DNA of 32,002 nucleotides from DASYYE01 sp035946955 (GTDB lineage Bacteria > Actinomycetota > Actinomycetes > Streptosporangiales > Streptosporangiaceae). Shown piece by piece: positions 16,677 to 24,944 of the stretch (the stretch's first letter is position 1; each line of letters begins with the position of its first letter). The position numbers and the translations under genes were made by a program. A model generated the notes under the pieces. The model saw nothing but the letters and a program-made list of their open reading frames with translations. It had not been told where the DNA came from and searched no databases. Location of the stretch: NCBI GenBank assembly GCA_035946955.1, contig DASYYE010000021.1:1-32002 (forward strand), written 5' to 3'.

Positions 16677-16704
16677 ATAGCTCAGCGGAGCATTGCCTAG
16701 CTAT
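16677..16704. promoter_or_regulatory. Dyad in the divergent intergenic region
   Basis: ATAGCT (16677-16682) and AGCTAT (16699-16704) form an inverted repeat in the 83-nt gap between the small - strand gene and the GntR gene. A GntR-type autoregulator binding here would be typical. This is a candidate only. Confidence 0.3.
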
Positions 16705-16745
16705 CTAAGAGAATGTGCAGGTCAGCGATGATCTAGCGTGATGCC

Positions 16746-17000
16746 ATGAGCGAGCGCCCGGTGATCGACACTTCAGGGCCAGAGCTTGTCTACATGCAGG
16801 TGGCCAACCACATCGCCGGCCGCATCGAGTCCGGGGAACTGGCCCCTGGCGCCCGCCTGCCGGCCGAGCGAGACCTCGCCCAGTTCTATGGTGTTGCCTA
16901 CGACACCGTCCGGCGGGCCACCGAGGAACTCCGCAAACGGGGCCTGATCGTCACGGTGCACGGCCGGGGCACGTTCGTGGCCCAGCGTCTGCACGGCTGA
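16746..17000 (+). CDS. Short GntR-family regulator (winged helix only)
   Basis: An 84-residue protein consisting almost entirely of a GntR winged-helix domain: LVYMQVANHIAGRIESGELA, then LPAERDLAQFYGVAYDTVRR as the helix-turn-helix, and GLIVTVHGRGTFVA as the wing. Full-length GntR proteins are about 230 residues with a ligand-binding domain; that domain is missing here and the next gene is on the opposite strand, so it is a naturally short form rather than a fragment with a nearby remainder. Such short forms are common in actinobacteria. No clear Shine-Dalgarno precedes ATG 16746. Its likely target is its own divergent promoter region. Confidence 0.85.
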   Translation: MSERPVIDTSGPELVYMQVANHIAGRIESGELAPGARLPAERDLAQFYGVAYDTVRRATEELRKRGLIVTVHGRGTFVAQRLHG

Positions 17001-17031
17001 AACTCGCCGCACCCGCCGCGTGGGGCTGCCG

Positions 17032-17748
17032 CTATGCGGACTTCCTGGCGTGGCGCAGGTGCGCTCTCCGCCGCATCCGCACCCGGATCAGGATCCATGT
17101 GGCCCTGACGCCATCGCCCCAGGTGAGCTTCTTGCCCTCTTCCCGGCTGCGGGCGCGGTAGCTGATTGGCACCTCGTAGGGCCGCGCCCCCCGGGCCAGC
17201 AGCAGTGCCGTGATCTCCGTGTCGAGGCCGAACCGGTTCTGGGTGACGGGCAGGTCGCGGAACAACGCGGTCGGCATCATCTTGAGGCAGGTGTGCAGGT
17301 CGCTGATCCAGGTGTTGAACAGGGCGTTGGCGGTGAACGTGTTCACCTTGTTGCCGATCACGAACCAGAACGAGTGCGCGGTGGAGGCCCCGAACGACCG
17401 CACCCCGTACACCACCTCAGCGTCGCCCCGCTGCACCGGAGCGAGCAGCCCGAGGATGTCCTCGGGCGAATACTCCAGGTCGGCGTCGAAGACGAGCAGG
17501 TAGTCACCCGTGGCAAGCGATGCGGCCGTGCGCACCGCTGCCCCCTTGCCCCGGTTGACCGGGTGCTCCGTGACGTTCACCCGCGGGTCGTCGATGCTGG
17601 CCAGCACCTCCCGCGTGTTGTCCTGGCTGCCGTCGTTGACGACGATCAGTTCCACCTCACACGGATAGTGGACATCCAGGATCCGCTTGATGGCAGTGCG
17701 CAGGGTGGCCGCCTCGTTGTAGGCGGGCATGAGGATGGACAGCTTCAT
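17032..17748 (-). CDS. Family 2 glycosyltransferase, DPM1-like
   Basis: A 238-residue GT2 enzyme resembling polyprenyl-phosphate mannose/glucose synthases. It has LSILMPAYNEAATLRTAI (residues 3-20), VELIVVNDGSQDNT (the VNDGSxD nucleotide-binding block), NRGKGAAVRTA, the metal-binding FDADLEYSPED, and an ITALLLARGARPYEVPISY segment followed by RSREEGKKLTW, which matches the R..G.SKI end of this branch. There is a basic C-terminal tail (RVRMRRRAHLRHARKSA) that may hold the enzyme at the membrane; no transmembrane helices are seen. It probably makes a lipid-linked sugar donor from a GDP- or UDP-sugar. It stands alone between divergent and convergent neighbours. Confidence 0.9.
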   Translation of the reverse strand: MKLSILMPAYNEAATLRTAIKRILDVHYPCEVELIVVNDGSQDNTREVLASIDDPRVNVTEHPVNRGKGAAVRTAASLATGDYLLVFDADLEYSPEDILGLLAPVQRGDAEVVYGVRSFGASTAHSFWFVIGNKVNTFTANALFNTWISDLHTCLKMMPTALFRDLPVTQNRFGLDTEITALLLARGARPYEVPISYRARSREEGKKLTWGDGVRATWILIRVRMRRRAHLRHARKSA

Positions 17749-17820
17749 CCTTGATCCACATCAGGCTGGGCGAGGGCAATAGGCGAGTCTAGTGGCGGTC
17801 TCGGCGTGCCGATGTTGAAT

Positions 17821-17847
17821 AGGGCTGGATTGCTGCGGCCCAGCCCT
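17821..17847. other. Hairpin in the region upstream of rplY
   Basis: AGGGCTGG (17821-17828) pairs perfectly with CCAGCCCT (17840-17847) around an 11-nt loop. It lies in the 274-nt gap between the divergent glycosyltransferase and rplY. It may be a leader structure or terminator; a possible -10 (TAGACT, 17893-17898) for rplY lies further downstream. Confidence 0.3.
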
Positions 17848-18022
17848 GGAATGCCGATGCGCACGACCGGCCAGGTGCGAGACGGTGCCGGCTAGACTCT
17901 TTCCCAGCCACGCGCCGTGTATGCCTCCACGCATGCACGCCCTGGCGGTAGCCGGTGCCGCGATCCGCGGCCGATGGCACCGCTGCGGTGGACCGACGCT
18001 CGCCCTGTGAAGGAGCATCACC

Positions 18023-18649
18023 GTGCCCGAGGTTCGCATCGCCGCTGAGCCACGCACCGAATTCGGCAAGGGGGCCGCCCGCCGGGCACGGCGCGACGGC
18101 AAGGTGCCAGGCGTGCTCTATGGGCACGGCACCGACACCCGCCACGTCAACCTGCCCGGCCACGAGCTCATGCGGGTGCTCAGGACCGCCAATGTGCTCA
18201 TCCGCCTCGACGGCCTGCCCGGTGGCAGCCAGCTCACCCTGCCCAAGGCCGTCCAGCGCAACGCCCTCAGGGGCACCTTGGAGCACGTCGACCTGGTCCT
18301 GGTCCGCAGCGGCGAGCAGGTCACCGTCGACGTGCCGGTCCAGGTGACCGGAGAGGCAGCCCCAGGCGGCCTGCTCGACCAGCAACTGGTCCAGATCTCG
18401 GTCGAGGCGGAGGCCACGCATATCCCGCAGGCGATCGAGGTGGACGTGACCGGCATGGAGATCGGCGCGTCCGTGCACGCGGGCGACCTCAACATGCCGC
18501 TTGGTGTCACGCTGGCCGCAGAGGCGGACGCCTTGGTCCTGCACATTCTCGCCGCGCCCACCGCGGAGCAGATCGATGCCGCGACCGGCGGTGCGCCAGA
18601 AGAAGTGCCATCGGCACCAGAAGCCGCGCCACCCCCAGCCGCCGAGTAA
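18023..18649 (+). CDS. rplY: 50S ribosomal protein L25 / general stress protein Ctc
   Basis: A 208-residue long-form L25 (CTC/TL5 type) that binds 5S rRNA. The N-terminal L25 domain begins EVRIAAEPRTEFGKGAARRA and continues with GKVPGVLYGHG. The C-terminal TL5 domain includes VDVPVQVTGEAAPGG, then IEVDVTGMEIGASVHAGDL, and the tail is Ala/Pro-rich as usual. GTG 18023 follows AAGGAG at 8 nt. It precedes pth, the usual actinobacterial pair. Confidence 0.95.
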   Translation: MPEVRIAAEPRTEFGKGAARRARRDGKVPGVLYGHGTDTRHVNLPGHELMRVLRTANVLIRLDGLPGGSQLTLPKAVQRNALRGTLEHVDLVLVRSGEQVTVDVPVQVTGEAAPGGLLDQQLVQISVEAEATHIPQAIEVDVTGMEIGASVHAGDLNMPLGVTLAAEADALVLHILAAPTAEQIDAATGGAPEEVPSAPEAAPPPAAE

Positions 18650-18734
18650 TCAGCCGCGGGCCAGGGCCTGCTGGCCGGGGTGTGCGGTGGCCAGGACGCG
18701 TGGGGGTGAGGGCCTGCTGGCCCGCCTCCTTGGG

Positions 18735-19349
18735 ATGGGTGGCTCTGCGGTGGCTGAGGACCGCTGGCTGATCGCCGGCCTGGGCAACCCCGGTGCCGAC
18801 TATGCGGGTCACCGGCACAACGCGGGCTTCATGGTGGCCGACATCCTCGCGGACCGGGCGGGTGCGGGGTTCCGCTCGACCCGGTTCCGCGCGGTCGCGG
18901 CGCAGGGGCGGCTGGCTGGCGCACCGGTGACCATCGCCAAGCCGCTGACGTACATGAACGAGTCAGGCGTGGCCGTGCGTGGCCTCAGCGGCTACCAGAG
19001 AGTGCCACCCGAGCGCATCGTGGTGGTCCACGACGAACTCGACCTCCCGTTCGGGACGGTGCGGCTCAAGCTCGGCGGGGGCGACAACGGGCACAACGGC
19101 CTGCGCTCGGTGACCGCACACCTCGGTACCCGCGATTACCACCGGGTGCGGATCGGGATCGGCCGCCCCGGCGGGCGAATGGACCCAGCCGCCTACGTGC
19201 TGCACGACTTCACCCCGGCCCAGCGCAAGGAACTGCCGGACCTGCTGGACCGGGCCGCGGACGCGGTAGGAGTCCTGCTTGAGTCCGGTCTGGCCGCCGC
19301 CCAGAACCAGTTCCACCAGGAGTCCCCCACCTCACAGAACACGAGGTAG
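18735..19349 (+). CDS. pth: Peptidyl-tRNA hydrolase
   Basis: A 204-residue enzyme that releases tRNA from peptidyl-tRNA that has dropped off the ribosome. The catalytic residues are in place: Asn and His in GLGNPGADYAGHRHNAGF, Asn in TYMNESG, Asp in VVHDELDLPFG, and Asn in GGGDNGHNGLRS. Length is normal. The start is either ATG 18735 or GTG 18750; neither has a clear ribosome site. The 85-nt gap after rplY is GC-rich, and cotranscription with it is likely. Confidence 0.95.
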   Translation: MGGSAVAEDRWLIAGLGNPGADYAGHRHNAGFMVADILADRAGAGFRSTRFRAVAAQGRLAGAPVTIAKPLTYMNESGVAVRGLSGYQRVPPERIVVVHDELDLPFGTVRLKLGGGDNGHNGLRSVTAHLGTRDYHRVRIGIGRPGGRMDPAAYVLHDFTPAQRKELPDLLDRAADAVGVLLESGLAAAQNQFHQESPTSQNTR

Positions 19350-19447
19350 TGGGAGTGCGGTGCCAGCGGGGCGCAGGCATCCCCTAGCCTTGTGCCCGGC
19401 CGCCTGGTAGGGCGGCCATTCGCTGGCGTTGGGGATGGAGCCCACCC

Positions 19448-20227
19448 ATGACATCCGATGACCACCAACTGGCCGCCGAACTCGCAGAGGCAGCCGGAGA
19501 CCGCCTGCTCGACCTGCGCCGCGGCGGCGGCGACCCCGCCGAGCTCAGGAAGGCAGGTGACCGGCTCTCCCACGAGTTCCTGATGGCCGAACTCGCCGCG
19601 CACCGGCCGGACGATGCCGTCCTGTCCGAGGAAGGCGTCGACAACCCGGTCCGGCTCTCCGCTGCGCGGGTGTGGATCGTGGATCCCTTGGACGGCACGC
19701 GGGAGTTCGGTGAGGAAGGCCGCACGGACTGGGCGGTCCACGTGGCGCTGTGGGAGGCAGGCCCGGCAGGCGAGGAGGGCCGGCTGACCGCGGGTTCCGT
19801 GGCCCTGCCCGCCCAGGGGCTCGTGCTGAGCACTGTCAAGCCGCCGCAGGCGGCAGGCGCCGCAGGCGATGGGCGGCCGCTGCGCGTCGTGGTGAGCCGG
19901 ACCCGGCCCCCGGCGTTCCTGGAGCGCATGAGCGAGCTGATGGACATCACGCTGGTCCCGATGGGCTCCGCTGGCGCCAAGGCCTGCGAGGTCATCAAGG
20001 GCGAGGCGGACGCCTACATCCACGGTGGGGGTCAGTACGAATGGGACTCCGCTGCACCCGTCGCGGTGGCACAGGCCGCTGGCCTGCATGCATCCCGGAT
20101 CGACGGGTCCGGGCTCCGGTACAATCAGCACAATCCGGTCCTGCCAGATATCCTCATCTGCACAGCGCCGCTCGCGGGGCTGCTGGTAGATGCGATCAGC
20201 GCAGCCGGGAGGCCCGGGGGCCAGTAG
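19448..20227 (+). CDS. cysQ: 3'(2'),5'-bisphosphate nucleotidase, CysQ-like
   Basis: A 259-residue inositol-monophosphatase-fold phosphatase. Metal-binding motifs are AVLSEEG (57-63), IVDPLDGTREF (77-87) and the C-terminal EWDSAAPVAVAQAAG (198-212). CysQ enzymes hydrolyse PAP, the by-product of sulfotransferases, and can also remove PAPS. ATG 19448 has GGAG about 9 nt upstream. It is 60 nt before cysD, so it is very likely part of a cysQ-cysD-cysN unit. An inositol phosphatase role is possible but the neighbours favour PAP. Confidence 0.9.
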   Translation: MTSDDHQLAAELAEAAGDRLLDLRRGGGDPAELRKAGDRLSHEFLMAELAAHRPDDAVLSEEGVDNPVRLSAARVWIVDPLDGTREFGEEGRTDWAVHVALWEAGPAGEEGRLTAGSVALPAQGLVLSTVKPPQAAGAAGDGRPLRVVVSRTRPPAFLERMSELMDITLVPMGSAGAKACEVIKGEADAYIHGGGQYEWDSAAPVAVAQAAGLHASRIDGSGLRYNQHNPVLPDILICTAPLAGLLVDAISAAGRPGGQ

Positions 20228-20287
20228 GGCCTGCCGATGACCTGCGTGACACCTGCCCGCCATGACGTACAACCCGGAGCCCGGCCC

Positions 20288-21211
20288 ATGACCGCAGCAG
20301 TACGCAACGACTATTCGCTGTCCCAGCTCGACGTACTTGAAGCCGAGTCCATCCACATCATGCGGGAGGTCGCGGCCGAATTCGAGCGCCCCGGGCTGCT
20401 GTTCTCCGGTGGCAAGGACTCGATCGTCATGCTGGCCTTGGCCGAGCGAGCGTTCTGGCCTGCCCGCATCCCCTTCCCGGTCATGCACGTGGACACCGGC
20501 CACAACTTCCCGGAGGTGCTCGAGTTCCGGGACCGCCGGGTCGCCGAGGCGGGCGTGCAGCTGATCGTGTCCTCTGTGCAGGAGGCCATCGACGCGGGCA
20601 AGGTGGCCGAGGAGACCGGCCGGTGGGCCAGCCGTAACCGCCTGCAGACCACCGCCCTGCTCGATGGCATCGAAAAGCACCAGTTCGACGCGGTGTTCGG
20701 CGGGGCGCGCCGGGACGAGGAAAAGGCCAGGGCCAAGGAGCGGGTGTTCTCCTTCCGTGACGAGTTCGGCCAGTGGGATCCCAAGAACCAGCGGCCCGAG
20801 CTGTGGAGCATCTACAACACCCGGATCCACCGCGGCGAGCACATCAGGGTCTTCCCGCTGTCCAACTGGACCGAGCTGGACGTTTGGCAGTACATCGAGC
20901 GGGAGAACCTGGAGATCCCGTCCATCTACTACTCGCACACGCGCCGCGTGTTCGAGCGCGACGGCATCCTCCTCGCTGACAGCCCCTACATGGTGCGGGG
21001 AGACGACGAGCCGGTGTTCGAGGCCACCGTCCGCTACCGGACCGTGGGTGACATGACCTGCACGGGGGCTGTCGAGTCCACCGCCGTCACCATCCCCGAA
21101 GTCATCGCCGAGATCGCGGCGACGCGGATCACCGAACGCGGGCAGACGCGCGCGGACGACAGGACCAGCGAGGCAGCCATGGAAGACCGGAAGAGGGAGG
21201 GGTACTTCTAA
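20288..21211 (+). CDS. cysD: Sulfate adenylyltransferase subunit 2 (CysD)
   Basis: A 307-residue ATP sulfurylase catalytic subunit, making APS from sulfate and ATP. The N-type ATP pyrophosphatase loop is FSGGKDSIVML (39-49). Other family segments are HVDTGHNFPEVLEFRD, FGGARRDEEKARAKERVFSF and FPLSNWTELDVWQYI. The C-terminus ends DRKREGYF as in homologs. ATG 20288 has GGAG 9 nt upstream; an upstream in-frame ATG at 20237 adds residues unlike the family. Its TAA overlaps the ATG of cysN by one base, showing tight coupling of the two subunits. Confidence 0.96.
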   Translation: MTAAVRNDYSLSQLDVLEAESIHIMREVAAEFERPGLLFSGGKDSIVMLALAERAFWPARIPFPVMHVDTGHNFPEVLEFRDRRVAEAGVQLIVSSVQEAIDAGKVAEETGRWASRNRLQTTALLDGIEKHQFDAVFGGARRDEEKARAKERVFSFRDEFGQWDPKNQRPELWSIYNTRIHRGEHIRVFPLSNWTELDVWQYIERENLEIPSIYYSHTRRVFERDGILLADSPYMVRGDDEPVFEATVRYRTVGDMTCTGAVESTAVTIPEVIAEIAATRITERGQTRADDRTSEAAMEDRKREGYF

Positions 21212-22530
21212 TGGCCAGCGAAGGCGCCAGCACCGGTTCCGCCGTCCACGCGATGGGCGGGCGGGCCACCGACATCCTGCGGTTCGCCACGGCGGGCTCA
21301 GTGGACGACGGCAAGAGCACGCTGATCGGGCGGCTGCTGTACGACTCCAAGGCCATCTTCGAGGACCAGCTCGCGGCGGTGGAGAAGACCAGCCGCGCCC
21401 GTGGCGAGGAATACGCCAACCTGGCCCTGCTGACCGACGGCCTCCGGGCGGAGCGCGAGCAGGGGATCACGATCGACGTCGCCTACCGGTACTTCGCGAC
21501 GCCCCGGCGGAAGTTCATCATCGCCGACACCCCAGGCCACGTGCAGTACACCCGCAACATGGTCACCGGTGCCTCAACCGCCGACCTGGCCATCGTGCTG
21601 GTGGACGCGCGCAATGGGCTGACCGAGCAGAGCAGGCGGCACGCGTTCCTGACCACCCTGCTGCGGGTGCCGCACCTGGTGCTGGCCGTCAATAAGATGG
21701 ACCTGGTCGACTACGACCAGGACAGGTTCGAGGCCATCTGCGAGGAGTTCACGTCGTTCGCGACCAAGCTGGACATCCACGACCTGACGTTCGTGCCGAT
21801 CTCCGCGCTGCACGGCGACAACGTGGTCGAGCGCTCGGCGAACATGACCTGGTATGACGGCCCGTCTCTGCTCCACCACCTGGAGCACGTGCACATCGCC
21901 TCCGACCGGAACCTGATCGACGTCCGGTTCCCGGTCCAGTACGTCATCCGCCCGCACAAGGCGACCAACCCTGAGCTGCACGACTACCGCGGCTACGCGG
22001 GCCAGGTGGCCGGCGGGGTGCTCAAGCCGGGCGACGAGGTCATGCACCTGCCGTCGGGCTTCACGACGACCATCAAGCAGATCGACACCGCGCGCGGGCC
22101 GGTCACCGAGGCGTTCCCGCCCATGTCGGTAACCCTGGTGCTCAACGACGACATCGACATCTCGCGGGGCGACATGATCTGCCGTCCACACAACCAGCCG
22201 CAGGCCACCCAGGATGTGGACGCGATGGTCTGCTGGATGTCGGAGGCCAGGAGCCTGTCCCCCCGGGACCGGCTGATCGTCAAGCACACCACCCGCACGG
22301 CCAAGGCGATCGTCCGCGACCTCCACTACCGGCTGGACGTCAACACCCTGCACCGGCACGACGACGGCGAGAAGCTGGGCCTGAACGAGATCGGCCGGAT
22401 CAGCCTGCGGCTGACCCAGCCACTGTTCTGCGACCCGTACGCGCGAAACCGCGAGACCGGCGGCTTGATCCTGATCGATGAGGCGACCGGCGCCACAGTG
22501 GGCGCGGGCATGATCGTCGAGAGCCGCTGA
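21211..22530 (+). CDS. cysN: Sulfate adenylyltransferase subunit 1, GTPase (CysN)
   Basis: A 439-residue EF-Tu-like GTPase that drives APS formation by CysD. The G1 loop is GSVDDGKST (29-37), G3 is DTPGH (106-110) and G4 is NKMD (161-164). The remainder holds the beta-barrel domains. Length corresponds to stand-alone CysN; there is no fused APS kinase (CysC), and no cysC or cysH is in the window, so PAPS synthesis must be completed by a gene elsewhere. Confidence 0.96.
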   Translation: MASEGASTGSAVHAMGGRATDILRFATAGSVDDGKSTLIGRLLYDSKAIFEDQLAAVEKTSRARGEEYANLALLTDGLRAEREQGITIDVAYRYFATPRRKFIIADTPGHVQYTRNMVTGASTADLAIVLVDARNGLTEQSRRHAFLTTLLRVPHLVLAVNKMDLVDYDQDRFEAICEEFTSFATKLDIHDLTFVPISALHGDNVVERSANMTWYDGPSLLHHLEHVHIASDRNLIDVRFPVQYVIRPHKATNPELHDYRGYAGQVAGGVLKPGDEVMHLPSGFTTTIKQIDTARGPVTEAFPPMSVTLVLNDDIDISRGDMICRPHNQPQATQDVDAMVCWMSEARSLSPRDRLIVKHTTRTAKAIVRDLHYRLDVNTLHRHDDGEKLGLNEIGRISLRLTQPLFCDPYARNRETGGLILIDEATGATVGAGMIVESR

Positions 22531-22589
22531 CCCGCTGCTTTGCCCAAACCGATCGTTCCCCGAGGCCTCGTGTATGCCAGGGTGAGTGC

Positions 22590-23291
22590 GTGACCCGCGC
22601 CCGCCTTGACAAGCGTCCCGCTGACGTGTCGGCGATGTTCGATGCCGTCGCGCCCCGCTACGACCTGCTGAACGACGTCCTGTCACTCGGGCAGGACCAT
22701 TGGTGGCGCCGCGTCGTCGCCCGCACGGTCGCCGCCGCCCCTGGTGAGCGGATCCTCGACCTCGCGGCCGGGACCGGCACGTCCTCGCGGTCGTTCACCG
22801 CATCCGGGGCGTCCTGCGTGGCCTGTGACTTCTCACTCGGCATGTTGCAGGTGGGCGCACGGCGGCCCCAGCCGGGCGCGCTGCGGTTCGTCGCAGGTGA
22901 CGCACTGCGGCTCCCATTCCGCGACGAGAGCTTCGACGCGGTCACGATCTCGTTCGGGCTGCGCAATGTCGCCGACCCCAAGGCGGCCCTGCAGGAGATG
23001 TGCCGGGTCACCCGGCCAGGTGGCCGGCTCGTCATCTGCGAGTTCGGCCACTTGCGCTCCCCCCGGCTCGACGCCTTCTACGGCCGCTACCTGGCCACCA
23101 TGCTGCCCGCCGTGGCGCGTCGGCTCTCGTCCGCAGGGGACGCGTATGAGTACCTGGCCGAGTCCATCCGGGACTGGCCGCGTGAGGCGGAACTGGGCCG
23201 CTGGATCTCCGGGGCCGGCTGGACCGCGGTCCGCTGGCGTGCCCTGACCTTTGGCGTCGTAGCCCTCCACGCCGCCCGCCGCCCCACCTGA
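22590..23291 (+). CDS. menG: UbiE/MenG-type quinone methyltransferase
   Basis: A 233-residue SAM-dependent methyltransferase of the UbiE/COQ5 family; in an actinobacterium it would methylate demethylmenaquinone. It has MFDAVAPRYDLLNDVLSLGQ (16-35), the SAM-binding ERILDLAAGTGTSSRSF (53-69), FDAVTISFGLRNVADP, RVTRPGGRLVICEFG, and the YEYLAESI region followed by the C-terminal GWTAVRWRALTFGVVALH. It starts at GTG 22590, 59 nt after cysN, with only a weak AGGGTGA upstream. The end of the gene is partly duplicated just downstream (23303-23338). Confidence 0.92.
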   Translation: MTRARLDKRPADVSAMFDAVAPRYDLLNDVLSLGQDHWWRRVVARTVAAAPGERILDLAAGTGTSSRSFTASGASCVACDFSLGMLQVGARRPQPGALRFVAGDALRLPFRDESFDAVTISFGLRNVADPKAALQEMCRVTRPGGRLVICEFGHLRSPRLDAFYGRYLATMLPAVARRLSSAGDAYEYLAESIRDWPREAELGRWISGAGWTAVRWRALTFGVVALHAARRPT

Positions 23292-23338
23292 CCTCCGGTG
23301 CCGTGGCCCTCCACGCGCCCGCCGTCCCGCCTGACCTC
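23259..23338. repeat. Partial tandem duplication of the menG 3' end
   Basis: The 37-nt stretch 23259-23295, which contains the last codons and stop of menG, is repeated with two deleted bases and a few substitutions at 23303-23338 (44-nt offset). Both copies run from GT(A/G)GCCCTCCACG to CTGACCTC. The second copy is non-coding. Confidence 0.75.
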
Positions 23339-23345
23339 GCTGGGT

Positions 23346-23590
23346 GATCGATGGCGTGCCATGGACGAAAGGGTGGCCCGCAGCAGAACCCACAACCCTG
23401 TCCATCAAGATCGATGTGCGCTTACGGACAAAGAACGTCCCACGCCAAGAGCCACAACGATCATCACAGTGATCGATGTGTGCAAACGGACAAAAGATCG
23501 TCCCATAACAAAAGCGACAATCCCGGGCCCGCTGACCAGGGCCGACGCCTGGTGATCGAGTGGACGGCGCAGCTCTAGCCACAGCCGCCC
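23346..23590. repeat. Degenerate tandem repeat, unit about 62 bp
   Basis: Copies start with GATCGATG at 23346, 23409 and 23471 (offsets 63 and 62). Each continues with GGAC(A/G)AA near position 18-24 and ends with an A-rich A(G/C)C(C/G)ACAA block. In copies 2 and 3 the middle forms a dyad GGAC-N7/8-GTCC. A fourth, shortened and weaker copy may start at 23554. The tract is less GC-rich than its surroundings and no gene is evident in it. It sits 5' of the unrecognised gene at 23866. Confidence 0.7.
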
Positions 23591-23722
23591 ACCAGCAGGA
23601 AGGAGCAACAGCCGATCCCCAGGGTAGCCCAAGGCACACCGTCCGGCCCACGTCCCAACCTGGCGTGGGCACGGACCCCCGCGTTAGCCCACCAACCACG
23701 CCCCGGCCGCCCGCCCCCCAAG

Positions 23723-23739
23723 GTCGGCCTGCGGCCGAC
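23723..23739. terminator. Hairpin between repeat tract and hypothetical gene
   Basis: GTCGGCC / GGCCGAC with a 3-nt loop, flanked by AAG and CTT. Terminator-like stem in the 574-nt stretch without a gene (23292-23865). Confidence 0.4.
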
Positions 23740-23865
23740 AGCTTCCCTTAGTGGCGTCACTGTCTTACCCAGCACTGCTCCGACCGCCCTCGTCCAGACG
23801 ACACTCAATTCAGCAAGCGTGTCGCTCACCCTTGGCTGACCCGGGGGCCTGCTACAACCAGACTC

Positions 23866-24822
23866 GTGAACGAATACAGGATCAACCCGGGGGTATCGAC
23901 CCGGACGATCCAGCTCACCACAGGCGAGAGAGTGCGGTTCGCGCTCAAAGCGCTCGACAGCGCAGTGCAGCAAGCAGGCTCACGTTTCGTCCCCATCGGC
24001 ACAGAGCACCTCCCCTACCTCCCGCCCCGGGCACGCGTGACACGGGCCGAAGTCATCACCGCCCCTGACGGCGAGTCTGACCTCGTGATGTACGGCCAAG
24101 ACCTCCGGTTCAGCCGTGCCGCAGAAATGTCCCTTGTACCGCCAAGCACATACGCACCCGTGCCAACAGAGCCCCTGCCAGGCGTCACAGTCGCTGCCGA
24201 ACCCCGCAACTACCCCGCCGATGTATGGCCGGACATCGTTGCGGACGCGCCGCTACCCGTCGAGGAGCAGGCGGCGTGGGCAGGCCTCCCACCGCTGATC
24301 TGGACGATCGACATTCCTATCGCGTGGGGTGCTGTCAAGTTCGCAGGTGCGTTCTTCTCCCGCCTGGGCGAGGAGGCAGCAGATGGCCTCCTCGCCTGGA
24401 TCAATCGCGCCCTGCGATCCACGAAACACCCTGAGCGCGAAGCTCTCATCCAGATTCGCTTCTACTTCAAAGACGGCGGCCCAGCCGTCCTCGGCTTCGC
24501 CCCGGTAGACGCACACTCAGATGCCTCCGTCGACGGCCTGCGGGCAGCCTTCGACGCCGCAGGACTTCTGGCAGAGTTCGCTGGCTCGGTCGCCGCAGGC
24601 CAGCAGCCCGCACAACTCAGGCAATGCGCCTTCCAATGGGATGCCGACCAGTGGCGACTCGCCTGGTGGGCCACCGACGACGACGTTTTCATCACCTCCT
24701 GGTTCAACACCAACTGCCCAGACCCCCAGCGCTTCCTCGGAAGCCCACTCATGGAACCCGAAACCGATGGGGAAGCCAGCCTCTCACCCCCCAACACCGA
24801 GACCCAGCCAGACAGCAGCTAA
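23866..24822 (+). CDS. Hypothetical protein, not recognised (318 aa)
   Basis: I do not recognise this family. It starts at GTG 23866. The N-terminal 110 residues are polar and mixed strand/helix. Residues about 140-190 contain LIWTIDIPIAWGAVKFAGAF and then FSRLGEEAADGLLAWI, a hydrophobic to amphipathic helical stretch that might contact a membrane. A probable alpha/beta domain follows (EALIQIRFYFKDGGPAV), and a Trp-rich strand pair (WDADQWRLAWWATDDDVF, about 270-287). The tail is disordered and acidic. The downstream gene at 24945 has the same order of a hydrophobic helix followed by a strand-rich segment. Function unknown. Confidence 0.65.
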   Translation: MNEYRINPGVSTRTIQLTTGERVRFALKALDSAVQQAGSRFVPIGTEHLPYLPPRARVTRAEVITAPDGESDLVMYGQDLRFSRAAEMSLVPPSTYAPVPTEPLPGVTVAAEPRNYPADVWPDIVADAPLPVEEQAAWAGLPPLIWTIDIPIAWGAVKFAGAFFSRLGEEAADGLLAWINRALRSTKHPEREALIQIRFYFKDGGPAVLGFAPVDAHSDASVDGLRAAFDAAGLLAEFAGSVAAGQQPAQLRQCAFQWDADQWRLAWWATDDDVFITSWFNTNCPDPQRFLGSPLMEPETDGEASLSPPNTETQPDSS

Positions 24823-24944
24823 AGGCCGCAGGCGCCGCTTGGGGCCGTGCGCTAGAGGTGGCCCAGGACCAGGTATTGGGCAGGTAGCCTTAGGTCCGGC
24901 TGACGGAACTGCGGCCCACGATCGAGCTTGTACGAGGTGGTCAA

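Noticed and set aside
19193..20938. 581-codon - strand frame across pth, cysQ and cysD
   Set aside because: It runs antisense to three well-supported genes and is a GC-bias artefact.
23346..23590. CRISPR array
   Set aside because: Copies are degenerate and the similarity runs through the whole unit, so there are no unique spacers. There are only three or four units and no cas gene.
23575..23973. 132-codon - strand frame before the 23866 gene
   Set aside because: Overlaps the start of the + strand gene, has Gly/Arg-rich translation and no ribosome site.
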